A stretch of 64,000 nucleotides of DNA from Bacillus sp. FJAT-22090 (GTDB taxonomy: Bacteria > Bacillota > Bacilli > Bacillales_A > Planococcaceae): the NCBI RefSeq assembly GCF_007676755.1, contig NZ_VEBK01000001.1:372001-436000 (forward strand), written 5' to 3'. Below are positions 38,087 through 46,931 of this stretch, piece by piece. How positions within the stretch are numbered: the stretch's first letter is position 1; every line of letters begins with the position of its first letter. The translations under genes and the position numbers were made by a program. The notes under the pieces are model-generated. The model was given only the letters and a program-made list of their open reading frames with translations. It was not told where the DNA came from and made no database searches.

Positions 38087-39703
38087 TTATAATCCTACAC
38101 GGCCCATGCCGTTGATAATTTTGTCTAATGTTTCGTCTACTACTGTAATCATACGCGCCGATGCGTTGTATGCTTGTTGGAAAATAATCATGTTCGTCAT
38201 TTCTTCGTCTAATGAAACGGAGCTTACAGATGCACGACGTTCTGTTACAGCTTGTTGAAGCGTCGCTGAATTGAATGCAAGGCGTGTTGCTTGTTGACCG
38301 TCTACTCCTAATTGACCTATTAGCCCCTCGAAATAAGTTTGGGCACTGACTTTTCCTAGTTCATCCAGGCTAGCAAATTTCATATTTGCTAGTCTTAATG
38401 CAAATTTACCGTTGCCTGGTTCAGCGGCTCCCGGCGCTGAATCAGAAGCAACAATTTTTCCTGGATCTTTGATAATTTCAGAAGAAATATTAATATTTTT
38501 TGCAGTTATTCCAGCTCCACTATTATCATCTTTGTTAATAAAGAAAGCTTCACCTTGTTTACCATAAATATCCGAACCTTGCGGATAGTTTGCAGTGTCA
38601 GCTGGATCCCCCATATGAATTTTATTAAATTCTTTTGCAAATGCCTCAGCCATTTTGTCTAATTTGGCAAGCATATCGGGGTAAAGACCTTTAACAGGGT
38701 TAGTAGCATCACCGGTTTCAAAACCATATGAATTTATTAAAGATTTTACTTTACCAGTATCATTTAACTTGGAAAGTGAAATTGTGTCTGTTGTTGCAGA
38801 GTCATTTCCATTTGCATCTACCTTTACAAGAGTTAATCCTGTAACAGGACCAGTAGGAGTAATACCATCTCCGCCATCTTCTCTTGAAAGTGCAGGAGAT
38901 GTCCTGAATTGTTTATAATCCTTGCCATTTATTATTTCAATAGGAGGACCATCATTTAATTTTATGCTTACAGTCACTGAACCTTCTGCGATAGCTAGTG
39001 AATTACCCCCGGAAGGTTCATTTTTCGTTTCAATCGGGAAGTACGTCGATAATTCATCAAGTAAAATATCACGTGCATCGTATAAGTCGTTTGGCATATA
39101 GCCGTTTGGTTCAATAGCTTGAATTTGTTCGTTGATATTTGCGATTTGTTCTAAGATGGAGTTTACATCTTTTAAAGAGATACCGATTTCTTTTCCAGCG
39201 TTTTCTTGAATTTGGGAAATCGATTTGGATAAGTAGTTAAAGGAATCTGCTACTGCGATTCCGCGTTGAACAACTACTGAACGTGCCCCACCATTCTCAG
39301 GGTTTACACTTAAATCCTGAAGGGATTTCCAAAATTCATCCATCGATTTTGCCAAACCGTATTCTGAAGGCTCATTTAGTACGTCTTCCATTTGAGTGAT
39401 TGCTTGGGATCTTGATTCCCAATAACCTAGTTTGTTGGATTCTTGGCGGTATTGATTGTCCACGAAAGAATCACGAATACGTTGAACAGATTGAGCCTGT
39501 ACACCTGTTCCAAGATGCCCAGGTATTTTCGGTGCGTTTAAGCCTGTTCCTGGATATCCTAATGTTGCTTCCATGTTGACGCGTTGGCGTGAATAGCCGA
39601 GTGTGTTGGCGTTTGAGATGTTGTGTCCGGTTGTATATAGTGCGGATTGTTGTGTGTAAAGTCCGCGTTTACTTGTTTCTAGTCCCATAAATGTGGAGCC
39701 CAT
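38087..39703 (-). CDS. flgK: Flagellar hook-associated protein 1
   Basis: 538 residues. N-terminal rod/hook motif (SALYTTGHNISNANTLGYSR) and C-terminal NMIIFQQAYNASARMITVVD identify HAP1. The start ATG-GGC at 39703 follows AAGGAGGCGAAC. First junction protein between hook and filament. Confidence 0.95.
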   Translation of the reverse strand: MGSTFMGLETSKRGLYTQQSALYTTGHNISNANTLGYSRQRVNMEATLGYPGTGLNAPKIPGHLGTGVQAQSVQRIRDSFVDNQYRQESNKLGYWESRSQAITQMEDVLNEPSEYGLAKSMDEFWKSLQDLSVNPENGGARSVVVQRGIAVADSFNYLSKSISQIQENAGKEIGISLKDVNSILEQIANINEQIQAIEPNGYMPNDLYDARDILLDELSTYFPIETKNEPSGGNSLAIAEGSVTVSIKLNDGPPIEIINGKDYKQFRTSPALSREDGGDGITPTGPVTGLTLVKVDANGNDSATTDTISLSKLNDTGKVKSLINSYGFETGDATNPVKGLYPDMLAKLDKMAEAFAKEFNKIHMGDPADTANYPQGSDIYGKQGEAFFINKDDNSGAGITAKNINISSEIIKDPGKIVASDSAPGAAEPGNGKFALRLANMKFASLDELGKVSAQTYFEGLIGQLGVDGQQATRLAFNSATLQQAVTERRASVSSVSLDEEMTNMIIFQQAYNASARMITVVDETLDKIINGMGRVGL

Positions 39704-39715
39704 GGGTTCGCCTCC

Positions 39716-40210
39716 TTATGCTTGTGAATCGAAGTAGGTTTTGTCTTTAGATGGACTTTGTACTTCGGATTTAGAGTAGTTTATTTGGTCTGGCTTTGGT
39801 CGTAATGCGTCTAATGTTAAGTTGACGAATTGGAGTGACTGAAGCGTTAGTTTTTGGTTTAGGTCGTTTTGGTGTTTGAGCGTTTCTAGTGTGAGGAGTA
39901 ACTTGTTGCGGGCTGCTCCTAACTGCTCTTTTTCCTCTGTTGAGTTGGTATGTTCTAAGACAAGTGCAACAGTTGGGTTGTCAGTAGGAGCAAATCCTTT
40001 TGCTCGAAGGTAATCCGTTACCTCTATTTGACGCTGTTGTTCTAGCTGAGAAATGCCTGCTACGTGCGCCTGCTCATCCTTGAGCAGTTGGTTTAGACTG
40101 TCCATGTCTCCGGTTTTGATCGCTTCTGTCTTTTTGTATGCAATTTCTAGTAAACTTTTGTGTAACATTTCAAGTTTCGTTAGAGACTGCAAAATCTTTT
40201 CGATGGACAT
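39716..40210 (-). CDS. flgN: FlgN export chaperone
   Basis: 164 residues, long helical hairpin of the FlgN type (LTKLEMLHKSLLEIAYKKTEAI..MDSLNQLLKDEQAHV). It guides FlgK and FlgL to the export gate. It lies between flgM and flgK, as in B. subtilis (yvyG). Confidence 0.9.
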   Translation of the reverse strand: MSIEKILQSLTKLEMLHKSLLEIAYKKTEAIKTGDMDSLNQLLKDEQAHVAGISQLEQQRQIEVTDYLRAKGFAPTDNPTVALVLEHTNSTEEKEQLGAARNKLLLTLETLKHQNDLNQKLTLQSLQFVNLTLDALRPKPDQINYSKSEVQSPSKDKTYFDSQA

Positions 40211-40225
40211 GCTTATAGTCTCCTT

Positions 40226-40489
40226 TTACATACGGTAATAATTAAGGATGTTCGATGCTAGTTTTTTGGCATCTACTTTGTATGTTCCTGCCTCGATATC
40301 CGCTTTAATGGCAGCAACTCGTTCTGCTTGTTCTACCTCAACTGGAGATTTTGTTTGCATGCTTTTTGCAGCAGATGAGATTTCTAGTTGATCTGTAGTT
40401 GGTTTCGTGCTATTTTGCACTTTTTCAGCTTGTTGCTGGTTGCGTTTATATGGATTTACTTGGTTTAAACCGATATTGTTGATTTTCAT
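40226..40489 (-). CDS. flgM: Anti-sigma-D factor FlgM
   Basis: 87 residues; disordered N-terminal part (MKINNIGLNQVNPYKRNQQQ) and SigD-binding C-terminal helices (VAAIKADIEAGTYKVDAKKLASNIL). It is secreted through the finished hook to free SigD, which matches the SigD promoters found in this window. Confidence 0.93.
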   Translation of the reverse strand: MKINNIGLNQVNPYKRNQQQAEKVQNSTKPTTDQLEISSAAKSMQTKSPVEVEQAERVAAIKADIEAGTYKVDAKKLASNILNYYRM

Positions 40490-40614
40490 ATTTCTTCGTC
40501 CTCCTTTCTTCTTGTAAGAAGTGTCTATAGTTTATTTCGGTTGGATTCGAGAAGTGTTTAGAGTCATTTGAACGATTTATGGAGTATAGGTCTTGGGTAT
40601 TAAGAGATTAAGTT

Positions 40615-40730
40615 GAATTCCAAGGGAGTTGGAATGGAAATCACGGGCTGTGTGTGAAACTCGGGGATGTTTGAGTAGAACTCACAAGCTTTATGTGAAA
40701 TGCAGGGACGTTTGGTTGGAACTTCCTTGG
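40615..40730. repeat. Phased repeat array A6 (GAA(A/C)TC core, 22/19 spacing)
   Basis: Six related cores on the plus strand (GAATTC 40615, GAAATC 40637, GAAACT 40656, GAACTC 40678, GAAATG 40697, GAACTT 40719) at alternating spacing 22,19,22,19,22, i.e. a 41-bp dimer repeat. More degenerate than the other arrays. The core resembles the minus-strand reading of array A3 (GGGGAACTC). No gene seen here. Confidence 0.55.
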
Positions 40731-40756
40731 AATGGATTATTTATTCGATAGAAAAT

Positions 40757-40779
40757 AACTCCCACGTTAGTGAGAGTTA
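40757..40779 (-). terminator. Terminator-like hairpin after yvyF
   Basis: AACTCCCAC/GTGAGAGTT arms around a four-base loop at the yvyF stop; weak T-tract. It may allow read-through into flgM. Confidence 0.5.
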
Positions 40780-41184
40780 ATTTAGGTCTTTGTGATAGGT
40801 GCTTTCTTTGTTGTTGACTTTGTCACGGAATTCTTGGGCCGCGTCGAATTGACGTAAGCCTTTTTTTAGGTCTGCAGTGCAATCAACGCATAACTTTCCT
40901 TGTGTTGTTAGTTTTCCGCAGTTATCGCATGGATAGCCTAGGTTTGGGAATAAGGCTGGTTGCAAGCGACCTTTTCTTACCCATTTGTGGAGAAGGGATT
41001 CTTCTACGCCGGTTGCTTCGACGATTCGCTCGACGGTTGCGGCACGATTTTCGCGTTTGCGAAGGAAGCGATAGACTGTTTCGTATAGTTTTTCTTCGTT
41101 CATGGCGCAATTGTTGCACACATCTCTTATGCCTGTATAGTTAAAAAATTCGCCGCAGGATGGGCAATTTTTTAGTTCTCCCAT
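40777..41184 (-). CDS. yvyF: Flagellar operon protein YvyF (zinc-ribbon)
   Basis: 135 residues with two zinc-binding knuckles: CPSCGEFFNYTGIRDVCNNC near the N-terminus and CDNCGKLTTQGKLCVDC near residues 85-101, with an HTH-like segment between (VERIVEATGVEESLLHKWVRKG). TIGR03826-type flagellar protein, syntenic between comFC and flgM. A SigD-like promoter precedes it. Confidence 0.88.
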   Translation of the reverse strand: MGELKNCPSCGEFFNYTGIRDVCNNCAMNEEKLYETVYRFLRKRENRAATVERIVEATGVEESLLHKWVRKGRLQPALFPNLGYPCDNCGKLTTQGKLCVDCTADLKKGLRQFDAAQEFRDKVNNKESTYHKDLN

Positions 41185-41220
41185 AATGGTTTTCCCCCAA
41201 TATACAATTCTTTAGTTATT

Positions 41221-41246
41221 ATATCGACGGATTATCCTTTTATTAA
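41221..41246 (-). promoter_or_regulatory. Candidate SigD promoter of yvyF-flgM operon
   Basis: Minus strand TTAA, 14 bases, GTCGATAT, overlapping the end of comFC. Fits the known SigD control of this operon in B. subtilis; one base short in spacing. Confidence 0.5.
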
Positions 41247-41855
41247 AGTAATTGCATCCACTCTTGTTGCTCCTGCGTCTTTTAATAGTTTTGCAGCATG
41301 ATGGATGGTTGCACCTGTGGTATATATATCATCGAATAAAATATAGTCTCGTGCTTCGATTGTGCCTGTCATTTCAAATAAAGGGCTGGCTTCTAGGCGT
41401 TCCTTTTTCGACTTTTTTCCTTGTTCAGTCAGAGCTGTTTTCGTTAGAACATGCTGGAAAGGAATCGTTGCACTAGTTAGCAGCTCATCTACTTGGGCAA
41501 ACGTTCTTAGAACTAGCTTTTTTGGATGCATGGGGATTGGTACGACTATCTCTTCTTTGCCTTCGAATGCTTGATACAGTTGCTCTGAAAATACTTGGGC
41601 TAGTGCGACGTCTTGCAAAAACTTGTATTGATGCAAATAGCTTTTCATCGCTTCGTTGTACGTATAGAGTGCTGTAACGGAATCGACTGCTCCTTCATAA
41701 AGCGTTCCTTTAAAGTCATCGAAATGGATTTCTATAGCTGATTTAGTAAATTTACTGAGGCATCTATTACATGTAGATGATTCTCTTTCTCTCAAAAACA
41801 ATTTCGACCATGTGGGTGCGGCTTGAAAGGAGCTTCCGCATATTAAGCAATTCAT
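41232..41855 (-). CDS. comFC: ComFC phosphoribosyltransferase-like competence protein
   Basis: 207 residues from ATG 41855 (MNCLICGSSFQ), which overlaps the comFA stop as ATGA. N-terminal zinc knuckle CLICG...CNRC, then a PRTase domain ending DYILFDDIYTTGATIHHAAKLL (PRPP loop). Needed with ComFA for DNA uptake. No comFB lies between comFA and comFC here. Confidence 0.93.
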   Translation of the reverse strand: MNCLICGSSFQAAPTWSKLFLRERESSTCNRCLSKFTKSAIEIHFDDFKGTLYEGAVDSVTALYTYNEAMKSYLHQYKFLQDVALAQVFSEQLYQAFEGKEEIVVPIPMHPKKLVLRTFAQVDELLTSATIPFQHVLTKTALTEQGKKSKKERLEASPLFEMTGTIEARDYILFDDIYTTGATIHHAAKLLKDAGATRVDAITLIKG

Positions 41856-43180
41856 TGTCGATTCCACCCCTCGATCGCAGCTTGTGCTTTGTCCATTTCT
41901 CGAGAAATGCCATGATGGAAAAAAACAATGTCCCCGGTTGGATATTGAGATGAACGTCCGACTCGTCCGCTAATTTGAATCAATGCACTGGAAGTAAAGA
42001 TTTGTTGTTCCGCTCCGACGACCGCCACATGAACATTTTCAATGGTTATGCCTCTTTCTAAAATCGTTGTCGTGAGTAGACCTGGTATTTTCTTTTCACG
42101 AAGCTGCATAACAAGCTCTTTTCGCTCCGGATGTTCCGCGTGAACTCTTGGAAGGTCACATGGAAAGTTTTCAAGCATTTCTATCGTTGGTAAAAACACG
42201 AGAAATGGGATTCCGTTTGTCCTTTTTTCATCGATCCATTGCCTTAGTTTAAAAGGGACTTTTCCTTTATTTAGTTTACGAGCGTATCCCCATAAACTAT
42301 CGAATCTTGGTACAGGTAAATCATGTCCATGATATCTTTTTGAAAGAACGGATTTGTTTGTTGTTTTGAGCGATTTGGTAGGAGTGGCTGTAACATAATG
42401 AATGGCAGCGTCTTTTTTTGCAGCTTTTATGACCGCGCTTTGTAATGTGTTGTCTGCATAGTACGGAAAAGCATCTGCTTCATCCACAAAGACGACGTCG
42501 AATGCATGCTCAAAACGGTAAAGCTGATGTGTCGTTGCAAGGATCAGCTCAGCAAAGCCTTCTTGGTCGGGAGCCCTTCCGTATAATGCATGGATAGTTG
42601 TTTTGGGAAACACTTGTTGAAATCGAGGGAATAGTTCTAAGATAACGTCGGTTCGTGGGGCTGCTACGCAAACTCGTTTTCCTTGCTGAAGGCAGTTAAA
42701 GATGGATGGGAATAGTAATTCTGTTTTTCCAGCTCCACAAACTGCATGAAGCAAGTGGGATTTGTTTTGTTCGACGCTTGCGAGAAGTTCTTCACTTGCT
42801 TTTTGTTGAAGGGGTGTTAGCTGGCCGCTCCAAGCAAACACATGAACGTTCACGCTGCGGGCATGGTCTGAGTTCCATACTAGTAGCTCCGAACAGCTAC
42901 TCACCCGCCCCATCCGAATACAGTGGCGACAATAGGTGCATTTTTTGTTACAGCGTGCGCAATGAAATGTGTGAAATAATTGCTGGTCGGTGTTGTTGCA
43001 TCGATTGCATATGCTCTTCTTTAATTGCCAAAAGTGGGAAGGGGTTTCGATTGTGTCGATGCCATGTTTGAGGTGGATGTGACCGCTTTCGATGTGGGCG
43101 TCGATGGCTTCGCACGGAAATGGGGCGTGTTCGCGAAGCCAGATGCGGCCAGTGAGAAATTGTTGTAGCTGTTTGTCCAT
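41852..43180 (-). CDS. comFA: ComFA DNA-uptake helicase/translocase
   Basis: 442 residues from ATG 43180 (MDKQLQQFLTGRIWLREH), seven bases after AAGGAG; the longer frame runs backwards into degV. A four-Cys zinc finger (CNRCNNTD, CARCNKKCTYCRHC) precedes Walker A AVCGAGKTELLF and the DEAD-box VDEADAFPY, then helicase motifs including SGRVGRSSQYPTGD. It would drive single-stranded DNA through ComEC. Confidence 0.94.
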   Translation of the reverse strand: MDKQLQQFLTGRIWLREHAPFPCEAIDAHIESGHIHLKHGIDTIETPSHFWQLKKSICNRCNNTDQQLFHTFHCARCNKKCTYCRHCIRMGRVSSCSELLVWNSDHARSVNVHVFAWSGQLTPLQQKASEELLASVEQNKSHLLHAVCGAGKTELLFPSIFNCLQQGKRVCVAAPRTDVILELFPRFQQVFPKTTIHALYGRAPDQEGFAELILATTHQLYRFEHAFDVVFVDEADAFPYYADNTLQSAVIKAAKKDAAIHYVTATPTKSLKTTNKSVLSKRYHGHDLPVPRFDSLWGYARKLNKGKVPFKLRQWIDEKRTNGIPFLVFLPTIEMLENFPCDLPRVHAEHPERKELVMQLREKKIPGLLTTTILERGITIENVHVAVVGAEQQIFTSSALIQISGRVGRSSQYPTGDIVFFHHGISREMDKAQAAIEGWNRQ

Positions 43181-43191
43181 GGGCATTCTCC

Positions 43192-44037
43192 TTAGTTGGT
43201 TTTTACCCATCCGAGACCCATCGAGCCTTCGCCGAGGTGCGTGCCGATTACTGGACCGAAATAGCTGATCGTGAACTCTACGTTTGGCATAAGTGCCTCT
43301 AACTCGGTTTTCCAAGCAATTGCTTCCTGTTCTTGGTTTGCATGAATGATGGTCGCTTGCAGTTTTGCATATTTGTTCGCATCTTCTTGGAGCATGTCTG
43401 CAATGCGTTTCATCGCTTTTTTGCGTGTGCGCACTTTTTCGAATGGCACGATGACTTTGTTTTCGAAGTGAAGAATTGGTTTCACTTGAAGGACAGAGCC
43501 AATGACCCGTTCGAATCCGTTGAGTCGACCGCCGCGGTGCAGATGGTCAAGGTTGTCCACCATGAAGTATGCACGAGTTGTTTGCTTCATAATGTTTAGT
43601 TCGTTCAGGATTTCGTCTGGATGCGCCCCTTCTTGTGCCATTTGTGCAGCACGGATGACGTAAAAGCCTTGCACCATGCAGGAAAGTTCCGAGTCAAATG
43701 TATGTACGTCTATGTTGTCCACTATGCTGCCAGCTTGTTTGGCACCTGCGAGTGTTCCGCTAATACCGCTCGATAGATGGATGGAAATAACGGCGTCGTA
43801 TTGTTTCGATAGTTCTTCAAAATTTTTCACAAATTCTCCTAGAGCGGGCTGCGACGTTTTGGGAAGCGTGCGCTCGTTCCGGACCTTGTCGTAAAATTCG
43901 GTTGCGTTGATGTCGATTTCTTCTCGATAAGTGTCATTTCCGATGACAACGCTGAGTGGCACCATGCGAATATCGAGTTTTTCGCGAAGTTCCTTTGGGA
44001 TATAGGCGGTGCTATCTGTTACTATTGCTGTCTTCAT
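43192..44037 (-). CDS. degV: DegV family fatty-acid-binding protein
   Basis: 281 residues, DegV fold (IVTDSTAYIPKELREKLDI; ISIHLSSGISGTLAGAKQA; GGRLNGFERVIGSVLQVKPIL). These proteins hand fatty acids to the FakA kinase. Position between degU and comFA matches B. subtilis yviA, though here a lipoprotein, a NERD gene and a repeat array have been inserted between it and degU. Confidence 0.94.
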   Translation of the reverse strand: MKTAIVTDSTAYIPKELREKLDIRMVPLSVVIGNDTYREEIDINATEFYDKVRNERTLPKTSQPALGEFVKNFEELSKQYDAVISIHLSSGISGTLAGAKQAGSIVDNIDVHTFDSELSCMVQGFYVIRAAQMAQEGAHPDEILNELNIMKQTTRAYFMVDNLDHLHRGGRLNGFERVIGSVLQVKPILHFENKVIVPFEKVRTRKKAMKRIADMLQEDANKYAKLQATIIHANQEQEAIAWKTELEALMPNVEFTISYFGPVIGTHLGEGSMGLGWVKTN

Positions 44038-44098
44038 ATTAAAATCACACTCCTATTGTTAATTTTACTGAATTCTAATGGGAAATGAAAGCATAAAA

Positions 44099-44138
44099 AC
44101 ACCCCGGACATGATATTTGTCATATATGCCGGGGTATA
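44099..44138 (-). terminator. Terminator of the lipoprotein gene
   Basis: CCCCGG/CCGGGG-based stem with several further pairs, followed by a TTTTTAT tract on the minus strand. Confidence 0.8.
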
Positions 44139-44142
44139 TTTG

Positions 44143-44724
44143 TCATTCAGTTGAAGAATCTCCAATAAAGTAGACGCTTGTGACAAGCCATTTATTGTTT
44201 TCTTTGACGAATACAGTTACTTGGCGACCATTCCGATCAATTTTCGCACCTGTTCCTGGTTGTTGAAGTGAAGTATGCAAATTAGTAAAGACCTGTGCAT
44301 TGGTTTTATCATATTTAATGATTGTTGTATTTTCCGCTGTACGTGTAATATCGTATTCGTTGAAGACCGCTTTTACGTCTGCTTTTTCGGTTTCATAGTT
44401 GAAGCCTTCTGGATTTTTAGAAATGACGTTCATATAACGGTCCATGTCTTCTTCATTGAAGGCTTCCATGTATTCGTCGAAGGCAGCAAGTATCGCTGTT
44501 TTTTCTTTTTCGGGAATGTTGGTAGCTTCCTCAATGTTGCCCCCAGCCAATTCAAAGCCGACTTCTGGTGATTTGTCCTTCGCTCCGTGGTCGGTCGTCG
44601 TTTGGACGTTGGCTGGTGCTGCGTCATTTACAGAGCCCGCGTTGTTGTTCGTATCTTCATTGTTATTGCATGCCGAAAGTATCAGTGCGAGCGCTGCAGC
44701 AACAATTGTATGTGTAAGTTTCAT
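44143..44724 (-). CDS. Lipoprotein with NTF2/SnoaL-like domain
   Basis: 193 residues. Signal peptide with lipobox LILSAC (Cys19), a disordered Asn/Ala-rich spacer to about 60, then an alpha/beta domain of NTF2-like pattern (AAFDEYMEAFNEEDMDRYMNVI ... VFVKENNKWLVTSVYFIGD), split here by its length. Function unknown; attached to the outer face of the membrane. Divergent from the NERD gene. Confidence 0.78.
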   Translation of the reverse strand: MKLTHTIVAAALALILSACNNNEDTNNNAGSVNDAAPANVQTTTDHGAKDKSPEVGFELAGGNIEEATNIPEKEKTAILAAFDEYMEAFNEEDMDRYMNVISKNPEGFNYETEKADVKAVFNEYDITRTAENTTIIKYDKTNAQVFTNLHTSLQQPGTGAKIDRNGRQVTVFVKENNKWLVTSVYFIGDSSTE

Positions 44725-44857
44725 ATGTAAATTTCCCTCCTGCTAGTGGATATTTTGTCATACTTAGGACGAAAACTCAATGATTTGGTTTCATGTAAGA
44801 TTTGGTAGAATGTTCTGTGTTTTGATTGTAAGATGGTGGTAGATGGGAGGTGAAGTT

Positions 44858-45781
44858 TTGTCGGGACATAATGCTTTGTTGAAACGAGTATCAAATGACC
44901 AGATCGGTGAATTTATTATGGAAGAAATCAGAAAGAAGGATGCTGGTATAAGAGGAGAGAATCGATTAATGCAGAAACTTGGCGAGCTAAAAATGGCTGT
45001 TCCTATGAAGTTATTCTCCAATGTTAGTCTGGCTCTAGGGGAGTGGAAGGTGCAAATCGATTGTCTAGTTGTGACAAATTGTTGTCTTATTGTGCTAGAG
45101 TCAAAAAATTATAGTGATAATTTATATGTGGACGAGGAGACTGAGGATTTTTATAAAATAACAAGAGCTGGCGAGGAAATCTCCTTACCTAATCCATATT
45201 TTCAGTTGATGAACCATATCCGTTTTGTACGTACCTTTTTTGGGAAAGATTTTCCGGATGTGCAAGTGGCAGGCGCTGTCATAATGACTGCCAAATCCAG
45301 TAGAATTCGAAAGAAGCCTCCGCACTACCCTTTCTATCAACTTGAAGGAATGAATGATAAAGTAATTCAGTTTTATAACCACTTTAAAGCATATAAGCTA
45401 TCTTCTTCGGCTTTACAATTGATTGAACAAAAGCTTCGAGCGGATCAAACCCCGTTCACTTATCCCCCATTATGTGAACATTATCATATCTCACCCAATG
45501 AAATTATTACAGGAGTTGAATGCCCCGCGTGTGGTGTGCTGGGGATGAAACGCATAGCTACTACTTGGAAATGTATGGTTTGCATGAAAAGTGATCGTTA
45601 TGCCCATGTTTCTACGGTTAATGACTATTTTTCGCTAATTAAAAAAGAAATCACAAATAAAGAGTTTCGTAGATTTTGTGGCGTTGAATCGAAGTATGCT
45701 GCTTCGCGCATGCTTAATAGTATGGATTTAGAAGCACATGGTTCAGGTCCTAGTAGGTATTTTACACAGAAGAAGATATAA
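44858..45781 (+). CDS. NERD-domain protein
   Basis: About 307 residues. The start is taken as TTG 44858 (LSGHNALLKRVSNDQ) because GGGAGGTGAAG, which overlaps the alternative ATG at 44843, is its ribosome site. A nuclease-related NERD domain covers about 30-150 (GENRLMQKLGEL; VQIDCLVVTNCCLIVLESKN; the catalytic-type D and E-x-K are present). A C-terminal zinc-ribbon CPACGVLGMKR..CMVC lies near residues 225-250. Predicted DNA-processing role, not shown. Confidence 0.85.
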   Translation: MSGHNALLKRVSNDQIGEFIMEEIRKKDAGIRGENRLMQKLGELKMAVPMKLFSNVSLALGEWKVQIDCLVVTNCCLIVLESKNYSDNLYVDEETEDFYKITRAGEEISLPNPYFQLMNHIRFVRTFFGKDFPDVQVAGAVIMTAKSSRIRKKPPHYPFYQLEGMNDKVIQFYNHFKAYKLSSSALQLIEQKLRADQTPFTYPPLCEHYHISPNEIITGVECPACGVLGMKRIATTWKCMVCMKSDRYAHVSTVNDYFSLIKKEITNKEFRRFCGVESKYAASRMLNSMDLEAHGSGPSRYFTQKKI

Positions 45782-45813
45782 ATAAGAGATGAGGGGACAA
45801 CTCTTATGAGATG

Positions 45814-46162
45814 CGCAACATTCACTCCCGTTTGCGCAACTTTTCTGGGACTCGCAACTTTGACGATGCTTTGCGCAACTTCTATTCGATTTCTCGCAAC
45901 GTTTTTTGGATTTGCGCAACATTCACTCCCGTTTGCGCAACTTTTCAGGTACTCGCAACTTTGACGACGCTTTGCGCAACTTCTATTCGATTTCTCGCAA
46001 CGTTTTTTGGATTTGCGCAACATCTACTCTCGTTTGCGCAACTTTTCTGGGACCCGCAACTTTGACGATGTGTTGCGCAACTTCTATTCGATTTCTCGCA
46101 ACGTTTTTTGGATATGCGCAACATTCACTCCCGTTTGCGCAACTTTTCTGGGACTCGCAACT
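45814..46162. repeat. Phased repeat array A2 (CGCAAC core, 101-bp five-unit blocks)
   Basis: CGCAAC cores with spacing 21,18,21,21,20; the 101-base block starts at 45814, 45915, 46016 and 46117 (three and a half blocks). Same core as A1 but a different spacer sequence. It fills the gap between the NERD gene and the degU terminator. Open frames across it have no ribosome sites. Confidence 0.92.
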
Positions 46163-46180
46163 TTCATTCATCACAAAACA

Positions 46181-46206
46181 CCCCCTCTTGCCAAAGCAAG
46201 AGGGGG
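46181..46206 (-). terminator. Terminator of degU
   Basis: Eleven-base perfect GC-rich stem (46181-46191 with 46196-46206) at the end of the repeat array. The T-tract on the minus strand is short. Confidence 0.8.
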
Positions 46207-46223
46207 TTCATATTCCAATTGTA

Positions 46224-46898
46224 TTATCGTACTTCAACCCAACCATTTTTGATGCCGGTTACTACGGCTTGGGTGCGGTCGTTTACGTTCATTTTTTGTA
46301 AAATGCTGGATACGTGATTTTTTACTGTTTTTTCGGAGATGAATAGTGTTTCTCCGATAGTGCGGTTACTTTGACCATCTGTTAGTAATTGGAGCACTTC
46401 GCATTCGCGCTTTGTTAGCAAGTGGAATGGACGGCGAATTTCTGTTTGATGGAAGTTTCCTTTGTTTTCGCGTTCGCTTAGGCGACGGAATTCGGCAACT
46501 AAGTTGCGTGTTACTTTTGGATGTAGGTATGAGCCGCCTTTTGCTACTACTTTGATAGCTGAAACAATAGCGTTTGCATCCATTTCTTTTAGCATGTATC
46601 CAAGTGCACCAGTTTTTAGAGCATGGGATACATATGATTCGTCGTCATGGATGGAAAGCATGATAACTTTTGCTTCTGGGTATTTCTCAAGTAATTCAGC
46701 AGTTGCATCCACACCGTTTTTCGTTGGCATGTTGATGTCCATTAATACTACGTCTGGTAGGTATTGCTCATATAAGCGAAGAACGTCGTTACCGTCGTCA
46801 CCTTCAGCGATTACGTCGAATGTGTCTTCGAAATCTAGAATGCGTTTAACTCCTTCACGGAATAATTGGTGATCATCTATTATAATAATTTTCGTCAT
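46224..46898 (-). CDS. degU: Two-component response regulator DegU
   Basis: 224 residues: receiver domain with acidic pocket [11 protein letters not shown] and phospho-acceptor Asp54 in LMDINMP; LuxR-type HTH at the end ([20 protein letters not shown] ... [16 protein letters not shown]). DegU controls exoenzymes, motility and competence. It follows degS by 33 bases. Confidence 0.96.
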   Translation of the reverse strand: MTKIIIIDDHQLFREGVKRILDFEDTFDVIAEGDDGNDVLRLYEQYLPDVVLMDINMPTKNGVDATAELLEKYPEAKVIMLSIHDDESYVSHALKTGALGYMLKEMDANAIVSAIKVVAKGGSYLHPKVTRNLVAEFRRLSERENKGNFHQTEIRRPFHLLTKRECEVLQLLTDGQSNRTIGETLFISEKTVKNHVSSILQKMNVNDRTQAVVTGIKNGWVEVR

Positions 46899-46931
46899 GT
46901 ATATTTCCTCCTAATAAAACTGCTATCTTTA

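Noticed and set aside
41852-43315. Longer comFA start inside degV
   Set aside because: It would overlap degV by 120 bases with Arg-rich non-homologous residues; AAGGAG points to 43180.
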